Source: Paraconiothyrium sp. Pb-2020
Lineage: Eukaryota > Ascomycota > Dothideomycetes > Pleosporales > Didymosphaeriaceae
DNA: 64,000 nt
Assembly: GCA_022419385.1 (NCBI GenBank)
Contig: JAJUBI010000004.1
Coordinates: 620,001-684,000, forward strand
Reading direction: 5' to 3'
Shown here: piece after piece, positions 1-10,410 of the stretch
How positions within the stretch are numbered: the stretch's first letter is position 1
Layout of the letters: every line of letters begins with the position of its first letter
The notes under the pieces: model-generated
What the model was told of the DNA's origin: nothing
Databases searched by the model: none
Seen by the model: the letters and a program-made list of their open reading frames with translations, nothing else
Translations under genes and position numbers: made by a program

Positions 1-133
1 CGTTACCGGGCCCTCCGATCGATCGCAAACAACTAATCGTGTGCGCGAACAGGAACTTACGGGTCGAGCAAAAGTAATCAAGGTACTTGTTGGAGCGAAT
101 TTTCGCATTGAGCGCCTTGATTGCGGCCGCCAT
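1..133 (-). CDS. mpc1: Mitochondrial pyruvate carrier subunit 1 (MPC1), 5' end only
   Basis: The first coding exon runs from 133 down to 61 and encodes 24 codons plus one base, starting MAAAIKALNAKIRSNKY and ending DYFCST. A clean GTAAGT donor follows at 60, and the split codon would give the His of the family motif STHFWGP, which lies outside the window. The conserved N terminus of fungal MPC1 (Brp44L) is easy to recognise. MPC1 forms the inner-membrane heterodimer that imports pyruvate into mitochondria. Only this exon and the start of intron 1 are present, so membrane segments cannot be checked. The ATG at 133 is chosen because family members start at this MAAA(I/L)KALN sequence; an upstream in-frame Met at 269 would add a non-conserved extension. 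Confidence 0.85.
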   Translation of the reverse strand, partial: MAAAIKALNAKIRSNKYLDYFCSTRKFLFAHTISCLRSIGGPGN

Positions 134-813
134 TCTGTCGAGTGGGGAGGAAAGCTGCGACCGGGTAGATTGAGCTGTCGTGAGTCTTCGGCGAGCGAAT
201 CGAATCTTTGGCGTTGGGAGAACGCCGTCCGCCAAGACGGTTCGGAGCCGGTAGATCGGAGCGATCCATTCATGATGACTGATGGTCACGTGTGCGATGG
301 GAGCCTCCTCCAGAGCTTGTACGTAGCTAGGGTATATCTAATTGGTGTATTCAATGGCACAGTGTGCTGGTGAGGCGAAGTCGCAGGCATGCCAGTGTGC
401 TTGTGAAGTTGTTTGAGGGCAGTCAAGGGTAATTAGTATGCTCAAACGTCTGCGAGCATTGCAGCAGTGCAACTCAGCGGAAACATCACTTTCGCACATG
501 TCATGATACAGTGATTGAACGTTTATTGTATGGTATCATTCTCCATAGAGCCGCCATTGAATCAGCTTCAGCAAATTTCTTCCACAAAATACTCCAAACG
601 TCCTCCTCCATGGGCACCATGGTCTCGTCAGCAAAACACCAGAATATGCGACCAGTGATTCTTCGTGTCGACATAAGGCAGCAGTTTACTAAAACGACTG
701 CTTGTGCTTCGTTATCGTTCGGTCGGTCCTCGATTGCATATCTCACGCCCAGGAAGCGCAGTCCTTTTCCCAATGCTTTTGCTCTCAGACATTTGCAAAT
801 TTCTCTTTCTGAC
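134..813. other. Intergenic: MPC1 5' flank and SmB 3' flank
   Basis: About 680 bases between the MPC1 start and the SmB stop. Short ORFs on both strands (for example 41-373 plus, 501-1037 minus) have no recognisable similarity and overlap known exons in other frames. I see no RNA gene or repeat here. Confidence 0.6.
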
Positions 814-1636
814 TTATCGACCAAATCCAGGTGGTCCACCTCGCCCGCCCGGAGGAAACCCTGGTGGCGCGCCGCCGAAAGGTGGTGGGCCTCCGAAACC
901 AGCAGGTGGTCCGCCCGATGGAAAGCCAGGTGGTCCGCCTGGAGGTCCCCCGCGTCCGAATCCAGGTGGGCCAAAGCCGCCCGGCGCGCCTGGGAAGCCT
1001 CCTGGAGGACCGAATCCTGGGCCAGGTCCTCCAACACCAGGCGCTGGTCCAGTCAAGCCGACAGGTAAGCCACGTCCAGCAGGTCTGGCAATGCCCGGGC
1101 CCGCAGACAGAGCTGCAGCCGTGCTCTGGCCCCCAGTTGCTCCGAGTCGCGTAGCTGGGTCTGCCGGAGGTGGCCCGTCGACAGAGACAGAGATGACTTG
1201 TGCGCCACGAATGATGGTCAGTCCGATGGCGCGTCGTTCTTCGGTCTCAGTAACTTGTTGCGCGGCGCCTGGGGCGGCCTTGCCCTTTCGTCGCGTACGG
1301 CGGAATTCTTCTGTATCGGCGAGAACAAGGTTCATGTGCTGAACGAACATGTTAGTCATATCCTTGCAGAATCTTTAGGGCGCGTACCTTGTCGAAAGCG
1401 AGCATCTGTCCCGCCATCTGCCTGCCATCTGCAAGAGTGACTTTCATGCGATAATTGATCTGTTCTGGTGAGTCGGCGCGTTCTCGAAGCGAGGTGAGGA
1501 GCACCTACCAGATTTTGCTATACCGAGGCGTCAGTCAGTCAGTCTACAATAGTTGTTCTCTCAGATCAAGGACTTGAGGGAGGTCGCAGACGGCTGTACT
1601 TACCATCTTCCCCTGTCTGTTTGCGGCGCCAGACAT
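814..1636 (-). CDS. smb1: Small nuclear ribonucleoprotein SmB/B' (core spliceosome Sm protein)
   Basis: Four exons: 1636-1604, 1517-1509, 1459-1388 and 1338-814, joining in frame to 212 residues. Exon 2 is a 9-base microexon encoding QNL, which completes the conserved Sm1 start KMQNLINYRMKV. The Sm fold covers roughly residues 8-85: Sm1 with the LADGRQMAGQMLAFDKHMNL stretch, Sm2 with IGLTIIRGAQVISVSV followed by DGPPP. The rest is a Gly/Pro-rich tail of short GGPP, GFGR and GAPPGF units, as in animal SmB/B' and fungal Smb1. The protein is one of seven Sm subunits forming the ring on U1, U2, U4 and U5 snRNAs in the nucleus. Introns are 86, 49 and 49 bases; intron 3 has a GACTAAC branch site. 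The start is the ATG at 1636. It is divergent from the L11 gene, with 259 bases between the two ATGs. Confidence 0.93.
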
Positions 1637-1895
1637 GCTGGTTGTGGTGCGTCCGAGGACGACTTCAGCAATAAAAACTGGAAAGGTATTTGAACCGTAG
1701 GTACAGCCCCTGTCGTGAAGTTCGCGGGGTGTATATGTGGAGCTGCTCGACATCGTGAAGCTTTGCGATACTAGGGCGGCGCCAAGGACTCGCTTACGGT
1801 TTGGCCTAGCGCACCTTCCGCGCACACTTTCTCAATCCGCGACGGACACTCAGCGACTTCGACACTCCAGCCAACTAACCTCCGCAGCACACACA
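1637..1895. promoter_or_regulatory. Shared divergent promoter, smb1 / rpl11
   Basis: The start codons of smb1 (minus, 1636) and rpl11 (plus, 1896) face away from each other across 259 bases, so this segment must contain both promoters and both 5' leaders. I see no TATA box that I would defend. This is inferred from gene layout only. Confidence 0.6.
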
Positions 1896-2530
1896 ATGGT
1901 ACGCAATAATTCTACGACGCGCTCTCAAGGACATTGGGATCGCTAACACAATGCGCAGGCCGACTCCAAAGCCTCCAACCCCATGCGGGAGCTTCGCATC
2001 CAGAAGCTCGTCCTCAACATCTCCGTCGGCGAGTCTGGTGACAGACTGACCCGTGCCGCCAAGGTGCTCGAGCAGCTTTCTGGTCAGACTCCCGTCTACT
2101 CCAAGGCCCGCTACACCGTCCGAACCTTCGGTATCAGGAGGAACGAAAAGATCTCCGTCCACGTCACCATCCGTGGCCCCAAGGCCGAGGAGATTCTCGA
2201 GCGTGGCCTCAAGGTCAAGGAGTACGAGCTCCGCAAGCGCAACTTCTCCGAGTCCGGAAACTTCGGTTTCGGTATCAGCGAGCACATCGACTTGGGCATC
2301 AAGTACGACCCTAGCATTGGGTAAGTGGATAGCCAAAATGGTAGCGAGGTGAACACACACTGACAATGTACAGTATCTACGGTATGGACTTCTACGTCTG
2401 TATGACCCGCCCCGGCGAGCGTGTTGCCAAGCGCAGGCGGTGCAAGAGCAGGATCGGCGCCTCCCACCGTGTCAACCAGGCCGAGACCATCAAGTGGTAC
2501 AAGAACCGATTCGAGGGTATCGTCCGATAA
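1896..2530 (+). CDS. rpl11: 60S ribosomal protein L11 (uL5)
   Basis: Three exons: 1896-1898, 1959-2320 and 2374-2530, encoding 173 residues; yeast Rpl11 is about the same length. The first coding exon holds only the ATG; the GT donor follows directly, and exon 2 starts with codons for ADSKASNPMRELRIQKLVLN. Conserved uL5 features are ISVGESGDRLTRAAKVLEQL, SGQTPVYSKARYTVR, FGIRRNEKISVHVT and the C-terminal CMTRPGERVAKRRRCKSRIG. uL5 sits at the central protuberance of the large subunit, contacts 5S rRNA and travels in the 5S RNP during 60S assembly. The in-frame Met at 1983 inside exon 2 would lose the N terminus, so the spliced ATG at 1896 is preferred. Introns are 60 and 53 bases. Confidence 0.95.
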
Positions 2531-2949
2531 GCGTGGAAGGAGTGACGGGTGAACGAGGATAGCATGGAATGACATGAAGCATATTCGGTCTCGGAGGGTT
2601 GGTCCCCATGGAGTCCCGGTGTGTACTTTACCAAAACAGCAAGCAACAACTTGCGGCCTATCAATGGAGCTGGCCTTGCTTTCGAGCGAGTGTCTTTCGA
2701 TCACAATACGATGGAGGCTTCACTAGGGTGAATGCCGTTTAACCATTCGTGATCTTTGTCGTTCTGCGACTGCTCAATGCTGTGACTCGCCACGTGTTAG
2801 CTGCCTTTCGCTGTTGCTACTGATGCTTTCTAGTCTGTTGGACTGCTCATACCATCACCAGTATGTCGATGTACTGGCCCAATATCCCGTACCGAGCAAT
2901 TCCTCGCACCGTGTTAGCAAAGGGACAGCAACACTCTAAATAACAGTGT
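2531..2949. other. Intergenic after rpl11
   Basis: 3' flank of rpl11. I see no gene, repeat or RNA structure in it. Confidence 0.6.
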
Positions 2950-3420
2950 CGCCTGCCCGAACGTTTCATCAATACCCTGCCTCCCACCTACGAAAGTACA
3001 TCACCATTATTCTCCTCAATCTTCTTTGCCAAGTCGTTGAATTGATACAACGTCCCATGGACTCGTTCACAATCTTGGCATTCCCACTCGTCTTCAACAA
3101 AATCTCCAGCACCCTCTCTTCAAAATCAATATAGTATGCAGCCTAGCACGACGGCTCGTCCACGATATCCGTAGTATCAAGCATATACTCTAGCTTGCCG
3201 TGCTGGACTAGCTGCAAGCATTCCAATGTCATCGTGGTGACCAAGAAATGTAGTACTTTCGCATTGACGGGGAGTGTTCGATGTTCAGCCAGTTCGATCA
3301 AGCCCATACAGTCCAAATGCAGAGCCAAATAGTAATGCAACACGGTTTCAAAACAACAAGCGTTGCACGATCGTCGGATTGCCCATTTCAGCAAAGGGTT
3401 CTTTGAAATGGTGTAGGGTA
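2950..3420 (-). pseudogene. Possible degenerate BTB/POZ-domain gene relic
   Basis: Read on the minus strand, the segment 3394-3143 gives FETVLHYYLALHLD, then LPVNAKVLHFLV, then LECLQLVQHGKLEYML. This follows the order and spacing of the second half of fungal BTB domains, where a tyrosine-rich helix is followed by the H.KVY.LADKY..P.L..LA..K pattern. The frame then hits a stop at 3143; further down, 3135-3045 reads DFEERVLEILLKTSGNAKIV and, after a frame change, QFNDLAKKIEENNGDVLS, like the helical region after a BTB domain. There is no good start and the frame is broken at least twice. I read it as decayed rather than functional, but the similarity is judged by eye only. Confidence 0.3.
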
Positions 3421-3782
3421 ATTGGCGTCTATGGTCTGACCTTTAGCACGTCATCGGAATGAGAAAGTTTCAATATGTGTGAGTGTGGATGAGAACTCTG
3501 TTTATATGATTTAATTTTCGTTCCAAGCGTTGTTTCGCGACCTGCTATGTACGAAGACCTACTGCAATGACTGTCTACTCCGGTTGTCTAATAATGATCT
3601 CATTACACTGGTGTCACTAATTGCTACTCTAGGAGACACTAGACTTCTCAGCCCGAGCGCGACGTAAATTTTCCTCCTTCGGTCTGGGCAGTCTCAGTTT
3701 TTCAGAACAAGAAATACCATAGGTTTTGAGCAATCGCTCGTGTGGTGCAATCATACAGTGATGCGATGTATGGCACCAGCTC

Positions 3783-4363
3783 TTGACACTTATTGACGGT
3801 TTGCTAGAAGAAGAGGTGCCTGAAGAGTTCCAGATTAGTGAGCCGGCAAAAGATGGAGAACCTGACGGTGTGGACCCTCAAGACGGTCAAATCGACAACG
3901 ACAGCATGAACGTGGCAGATCCAAGTAGTGAGGGTGAAGAGGACTACAAACCCGGCGATCATAGCACGAACGACGAAGGCATTATGAATTTGAACATGAT
4001 TGGGGATAGAGAGAGCACTGAGGATGTTCTCGACTACCCGAGAATAAAAGAGAGGGGAAAAGTCAAAGTCTTAAAAATTACTGAGTCCAGGGGCAATGAA
4101 TTGGAGACTGAAAAAGTACCGCTTGCTCGGTCAGTCAACTTTAATGCACGTCCAGTGATATATCGTAGCTGACACATAACAGCGCATCTAGTACAAGCTA
4201 TATTAGGACTCTGGGACCTGGAAGTGCACGCATACCACATGCATACCGAAGCAACCATGACGACTACAGACCGGTGCGAGCAAATGCAAGTCAGCAAAGG
4301 GTCTCATCGTTGAACAGCCCCCCCCCCCCCAATGGCCCATGCGGAACGCACCATTGTCCATAG
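3783..4363 (+). CDS. Acidic hypothetical protein, uncertain model
   Basis: An open frame from about 3783 encodes a strongly acidic stretch rich in Glu/Asp (LLEEEVPEEF, SEGEEDYKPGD). A plausible intron 4130-4182 (GTCAGT donor, ACAG acceptor) joins 3783-4129 to 4183-4363 in frame, adding a Ser/Arg/Pro segment that ends at TAG 4361 just past a run of 13 C. There is no ATG at the start of the open frame (it opens with TTG), so the real 5' end is unknown and an upstream exon would be needed. No family recognised. The composition looks coding-like, but it could be a decayed gene. Confidence 0.3.
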
Positions 4364-5732
4364 TACAGAGATACTGTGCAGGACCGGGACTTGACATGAA
4401 AAAGTACCTGACACGCGTGTGGACCAGAATAACAACCGGCACACCCCGTCGGATGAAGATTCAGTTAATTGGAAGCTGGTCCCCCAAACTGATGGACAGA
4501 TAAATAAATTGACGACGGACATCTTAAGCGTGTCAAGGTGACTGGCTCTAGACTTGGGAAGTTCTTCAGGTGGACTGCCGGGTTTTAACTGGGGAATAAG
4601 TCTTTCCCTCGAATGTGTTCACAACATGGCAGATCTGACTGAAGAATCTTCCGAATACTTAATTAATCGCCTTCTTAAGGTTATCAAGTAGGACGGACAC
4701 ACCCGGAAAATGATTTCCCTCATCAAGAAACGACTTGTGAATTATGTCTCAGACACGTCTTCCGATGCAATCCATTGGATGCCATGTCTACAATCCTAAT
4801 CCGCAACGCGCCCTCCTTCCTCGCCCCGGCCCTCCCTCCACACGTGATCCACCGCAATCGACTTCCCATTCCGTCCTCCAACACCGCTTCTCATGCATCA
4901 CCACCTTCATCTCGCCACCGTAGCACAGATACCACCATCCCAGCCCCTCTCCGTACCACGCCGACGCCGCCGGAGCCCACCGTTCGTGCCCGTGCCGCCG
5001 ACATATCCGGGCGCCTACGTACCGTGCCCCAACGTTGGCTCGGCGGCTGCAGGTGCGGCCGCTCGCGTTCGCACATACGTATGCGCTATTGCTTTCGCAT
5101 GATAATCTCGGAGTTGCGACTAAACGAAATTTTCATGCGAAAGGCAATAGCGGTAAGAAAAAAGCCTGGAATGTTGCTGGTGGTGCGGGAGGCGGTGTTT
5201 GGCGAGACGCTGGGCGCTGTGATGGGGTCGCGTTATAGGCCACGTTGGGGGCGAGAGGCGAAGTGGGGAAAGGGTCGGTGGGTGCGTGGACGGTGGCTTC
5301 TGTTCGCGAGATGTGCGCTGCGATTATCCCAGCGAATTCTCAATGAGGAGTTTGATTTCGGGTTTGCAGACATTACGCAGCGCAAGCAATCACCCAGCAC
5401 GCATTCTTGCAGTCAAGTCAATAGTGAGACCAATTCATCTTTTTGCATTCCGCATATGCGCGAACTACTCTGTACATCCGCCTCTCCCATCAATCATGGT
5501 TCCATCCAGCGCAGCCAGGTATCAAAGGAGATTATTCAACGATTGAGAGGTATAAGGAAAAGCGGCCGAAGCCAAAAAAGTAGGAAAATCATGTACAAGG
5601 TATACCCGCCGAGATCGCCAGCCACGCCCAAAAAATGACCCTGATCCCGCAGACATAGGTGGTAGAAGAGAAAATGTCACTACGATACGCTAATCCGACT
5701 TTGAGCTGATTGGAAAGAGAGACACGAGACGC
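4364..5732. other. Intergenic, no convincing gene
   Basis: About 1.4 kb. The longest open frame (4775-5638, plus) is Arg/Pro/Ser-rich, lacks any recognisable motif and opens with TTG, the first ATG being at 4783. I do not support it as a gene. The right end is the 3' flank of the membrane protein at 5733. Confidence 0.5.
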
Positions 5733-7342
5733 TTATTTCGGACCGGTCACTGAGGGCCCAAAGTCGAAGCCTGGCGCTGTCGGCGTAGGCTGTGGCTGGT
5801 GTGTAGGGCTTGCGAGCGGTTGGTAGGCGCCTGGGATGGGGACGGAAGCGTATTGCTGCTCGCCCGGTGCGGCACCGACGTGCTCGTTTTGCCTCTCCTG
5901 AAAGCCAGGGGAGAGTGGTGGTGACGAGGTCTGTGTCCTGGTAGGTGCGTCGAAACCGTTCTGCTCAACCTTCGGCGTAGCGCCTGTGACCTTGATTGGT
6001 GGTGCTTGCAAGGAGAAGGGCTGCGGTTGGGCGATTTCACGTGCGACGGCGTATTGCACCTTGTCGGCATCGCCGTTCTCAGCGGCGGACTGTGGGTCGT
6101 AGTACTGAGGGTGACCTGGAGGTGGTCGCCAGCCGCCCGAGCGTGGGGAGAGCGGTCCAAAGCCGGGAGTGTTGGGTGCAGACTGAGAGCGGAGCTGAGC
6201 GAGGTAGAGGTCGGAACGAGCCTTGTCGCGTGTAGCCATGGACTTCCGGAGCTTGCGCTTGGACCAGAAGCGGTAGAAGACGATGGCGTAGATGATGATG
6301 CAGAGCGTCTCAACGACGACTTCGATAATACAGCAGACAAGGGACCAGTTCTACGATGGCTGTTAGAAAAAGGTATCTGGAATAGGAGTGATCTTGCTTA
6401 CTTGAAGTCGGCACATGAGGGCGTAAGACACATCGTCCTCGAACAAGTGGCGCCGCTTGTTGTCTACGCACGACCATCCCCACATGTCCTTGTTGCCTCC
6501 TTGCGATTTACTTTGGTTGAAGACGGCGGCACCGACAGCCCACATGATGATGCTGAAGATGAAGAAACCAACGGCGAAAACGGTGTAATATGCGGCGACT
6601 TTCTCTGCTCTGTGATGCCCACCTCTTGAGTAGGCAACGAGGACAAAGATGGAGAAGAAAAGCGAGATACAAGCGATGCACAGAAGCAAAACCTGGGGCC
6701 AGATCTTTTGGTTTTCGGCCCACGGAGGCAGACCGTTCCGCATAGGTAGTTGCTTTGTTGCGTTGAAGATGGAGAAGGCCGTGGCGAGCATAGAGAGAAC
6801 GATAAGACTGCATGCGAAGTTGATGCCTCGTAGGAATATCTTTGCTATCCGTACTCGTACTTTGACTTTCTGCTCGCTGTTAGTGGGCTGAATGAGTACC
6901 TGGCAATATCGAAACATACCAGGTCTTTCTGTTGCTCTTTATCTGTCGATGCTTCCCGCTTCTCGAGGATTTGCTCTTCCCTAAAAGTCGGGCTCAGGAT
7001 CATGGTCTCTGCGCCCGGGGTCCGCGGTGGTGCGCCGGGCGACCTTAATGCGCTCCTGAGGGGAGTCTTTGGTGTAGGCGGAGGAAGGTACTTCCTGTCG
7101 GTTTCCTCCATCTCGATGGGTTGGACGTAGCCGAAGCCCACGTCAGATACCTGAGCTTGAGGCTGATAGTGGTTCGTAGGGTACTCGAGTGGTCGTTGGG
7201 GAGGGTCGATGGGTGAGTACACTGAAGTTGCTTCAGCGAAGCGTGCTGCGCGAGGTGACTTTGTTGGCGGTGCGAGCGAGTCTTTTGAATTCCGTTTCTC
7301 GATTGTTGTGACTGTAGGGTTCTTCTTATCGTTGGTTGCCAT
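5733..7342 (-). CDS. MARVEL-like four-helix integral membrane protein
   Basis: Three exons: 7342-6920, 6869-6402 and 6350-5733, encoding 502 residues. Residues 1-141 are a polar, Pro/Ser/Thr-rich cytoplasmic region (MATNDKKNPTVTTIEKRNSK onward). Four hydrophobic helices follow: about 154-173, 190-214, 226-252 and, after a Cys-containing loop (MWGWSCVDNKRR), 298-325. A basic segment WSKRKLRKSM and a long Pro/Gln-rich tail end the protein. The arrangement fits the fungal MARVEL-type proteins, which sit in plasma-membrane or vesicle membranes; the biochemical role of this subgroup is not known to me. Both introns have canonical GTATGT/GTAAGC donors and AG acceptors. The ATG at 7342 is preferred over one at 7411 because the latter adds a non-hydrophobic extension with no support. 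Confidence 0.8.
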
Positions 7343-9284
7343 CCTATGACTTGTTGCGATTTCACGCGGCGGGAGTGTATGAGATTTGCATGGAATGGAT
7401 AGATGATGCAAGGTGTGGATGAATGGTGGGGACGTCTATGGGGAGAATAGCAACTTGGATCCAGCCCAGCTTTCGACAGATGTGTTCGTAGTAAAGAGAC
7501 AGAGTATTACAATAGTGAGACCTGCTGGCAGGAGGAGAAGAGAGAAGCAAGGACGAGGGCGAAGCGCTGGCCTTTTGTCTCGGGCGCTTGGAGGGGCGTG
7601 GTAGGGTAGGATTGGACGGGCGGGGAGCACGGGTGGTGGTGGAGAGAGTCGGGATGGAAGGCTGGCGGGTACTTACACAAGACTAAATGTATGGCGCCAA
7701 CGGCGTGGTGTACACTGCAGGTCGGTGGCTGATAGGCCAGGTTGGAAGACGAGCAACTAGCGATGGCGCGCGAAGAGGGGAGTGGCCCAGAAATAGACGC
7801 CCGGGAGAAAGCAATAAACGATTTGAGAAGTGTGCGCTTCCAGACCGGCACACCTGCAAGGTCGTCTTGGTGTTGGAGAAGCGCTGACAGCTGCTGATGG
7901 CGGCGAACCCGTCAGCACGTTTAGGCGTGGCAGCGTAGAGATGATGGAGCAGCGGCCGTCAATCGTGAGGGGACGTTCAAGACTCTTGTCGCACTGCGCC
8001 GCCGGAGGTCGCCAGATGGAGGAGAGGAAGAAATTCGGCCATGTCGAGGCGACGAGCTGCGTGCCACTCGGAAGCTCTGCACACGCCCAGATAGACGCCA
8101 TGGACGGTGGGCGTCGAGCGGGCAGGGACGCTGTGGGCGTGGCCCAATGGCATCCTGGCGTTTCGCGCCTGGTTAAACAGACATGGGCGCTGCGAGGTGT
8201 GAATGGCCCACGCAGACAGGGCCTGGCATAAACGATTCAGGGAAACAAGCTCCCGCAGGCGCCTCGCGGGGAGCAGCGCAGGCCAATCGCGCCATCCGAT
8301 CCGCCCGTCGCCCTCGCGCAGGCTCAAAGCGACTCCACTCTGGTGTGGGTTCGAGGCCGCGTGGTGGTGCCGCTCGAGTCACCACAAAGACCACCGCGAC
8401 AGTGCCTCGAGCCTCGCGACCAAGGCGCCCGTCGTCGGCGCAATTCCTCGAGGCTGATGAACTCTTGCCTTGCGCTGAATAGATTGGGGCCTTGTCGGTC
8501 AGCACTTGCTGGCACGCGTGCAGTGACAGCAGCTGCATTCAAAGCATGATACGCCGCAGAAAGCGGGCTAAATGCCCCGATGGAGGCATCAATGGTGGCA
8601 ATACTGCTCCATGGGTGCTATTTGACGGCGTCTGGGCCGGGGCTAGTCCGCATCGGGGCTGATTTGTTTCGTTTCTTGCCCAGCATGTGCAGGACGCACG
8701 GCTATTTTTGGGGCATCTCACCCATCCTCGCCAAGCGGGCCGCTAGGACCTCGACCATGGATCCTGCTGGCACTATACACACACCTTCTTGCAACGTCGA
8801 CGCTCTCGACAAAGGCACCGTCGTGGCAGGAAGAGATCAATCGTCTTTGTTCTGCAGTTTATGTGGCAATACGAGCAGATCGCCATTACGCTTCCGACCC
8901 AAACGCATACGCCGCAGGCAGAGGCCCGTCCCTTCCGCACTCAGATAGCCCAACGGTGAGCGTGCTGCAACCTTGTATGCCGGCGAGGCCCAGCCCTCTG
9001 GGATGATGAACATATCACACCATTGGCAGCACGAGAAATTCCCTGTGGGGGCGGCCACAGCATAGCCAATGTCAGTCATCGTGTGCTCGAGCAACGGTTC
9101 CCCACAAGGGTCCAGCACGTCGTGTTCCCCATCACACTTATTTTTGTTTCCCCATGTTCACGCCTGTCAGACGTAGACGTGCCCATCTGCCTCGCCTGTC
9201 ACTCCCCGTAACCTGGACCAACAGTTCAAGACAACGTGCCCGTCAGCCGCGCTGCATGTATTTCCGGCAGCGTTTCGAAACGTT
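7343..9284. other. GC-rich 1.9 kb gene desert
   Basis: Many overlapping short ORFs occur on all frames because the stretch is GC-rich and stop-poor, but none shows a recognisable motif or a splice pattern that extends it. The left part must include the promoter of the membrane protein starting at 7342. I see no repeat or RNA gene. Confidence 0.5.
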
Positions 9285-9751
9285 TTAACCCATTTTTGGG
9301 CATCGCTTGTCCCATCTATGCACCTCCCCGGCCGTATGTATATTGCTTTCAGCCTTCTGACGTTCTTCGAGTTCGCCTGGGCTGAATGATACATCGCCTT
9401 GATGGAAGGGGCATGTGGTCCTTCGGCGCAGGAGTGCAGAACGGTAATAATAGCCATAAATCGCTGCAGGCTTCCATGGGATGTACTAAACAAGAATAGA
9501 GAACGTTGTCGGATCATCGCTTGTGTGGAACACGTAGATATCGAATGACACATCCACACCTCTAGAACGCGAAAGCTTACCGATCGATTATCACCACTAC
9601 TGTGCACCCCAACAAGCGTATACTTAGCTATCCCCCCTGGTGTTCCTTCCGAGCTCTTTCCGTTGCTCTTCCCGCTGCTAAATGTATATGCTCCCATCAT
9701 TCCGTATGTAGGTAAATTAAGCCCGCCGTACTCGTCGATGTCTAGTTCCAT
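9285..9751 (-). CDS. Hypothetical protein, two exons
   Basis: Exon 1 is 9751-9581 (57 codons, starting MELDIDEYGGLNLPTYGMM). A GTAAGC donor at 9580 and a CTTGTTTAG acceptor at 9486 join it in phase 0 to exon 2, 9485-9285, which ends at TAA; the total is 123 residues. The second exon (for example CPFHQGDVSFSPGELEERQ) has the composition of a charged soluble protein. No signal peptide or membrane helix is evident and I recognise no family. Support is limited to splice-site quality and frame continuity; upstream exons are possible. Confidence 0.4.
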
Positions 9752-10410
9752 CTCTGGCCCCCAACGATTGCGGCCCCTCTACTACTTTTACACATTGTAT
9801 GGGTGCACCGGACGATGCCATCCGTTTCAAAGTCGACCTTGGTCAAGATCTGACCGCACAGCCGCCTGTGCTCACATTACGCTGCGCAATGTGCTCTGCG
9901 CACCATACAGCCTGTGACATGCTTGTGACATGAAAATCGTCATGAGTGACAGAGCCGTTGCCCAGCTCAAGAACCGAGGCATCAAAGGACAGATGTTCGT
10001 GTATATCAAAACTCCCACATAGAGAAGAAGAAGCGTAGCTATTTTAATTCCTCGTAGAATGCAATTTTCACCTTCATCGGCATCGTTCTCACCTGCCTGC
10101 GCTTCTAGGTACGTCTCTCGTAGAACCCTGTGTCTACAACAGGCACAGAATCTACCGCGACGACCACTTCATGGCCCATCGTCTAATAGCGCACATGTAT
10201 CTGCTCCGCAATCAAGTTTCACGATGCCACCAATGGTGCCTCCTGTAGATCAGCGAACTACAAAAGCGTCGAAAAGCAAGAAATCAAGCACAATATCAAC
10301 TTGACCATAGTCGTCATCAAGTACAATTCCGTCAGTACCATGAAAGTCTCACTATTGTTGCTTGTACCGCAGGCTTTTCGGGAATTTCATGAGCGTCCTG
10401 CGAATCAACA

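Noticed and set aside
704..1342. Pro/Gly-rich plus-strand ORF over SmB
   Set aside because: It is the antisense shadow of the Gly/Pro-rich SmB tail; GGN/CCN codons stay open on both strands.
4775..5638. 287-codon plus-strand ORF
   Set aside because: It opens with TTG, is Arg/Pro/Ser-rich without motif or clear splice structure, and lies in GC-rich sequence where long frames occur by chance.
8341..8360. GTGGGTTCGAGGCC resembling a B box
   Set aside because: No matching A box or cloverleaf upstream.
8173..8538. Overlapping ORFs on both strands in the 7.3-9.3 kb region
   Set aside because: High GC makes all frames open; no frame has a recognisable motif or better context than the others.
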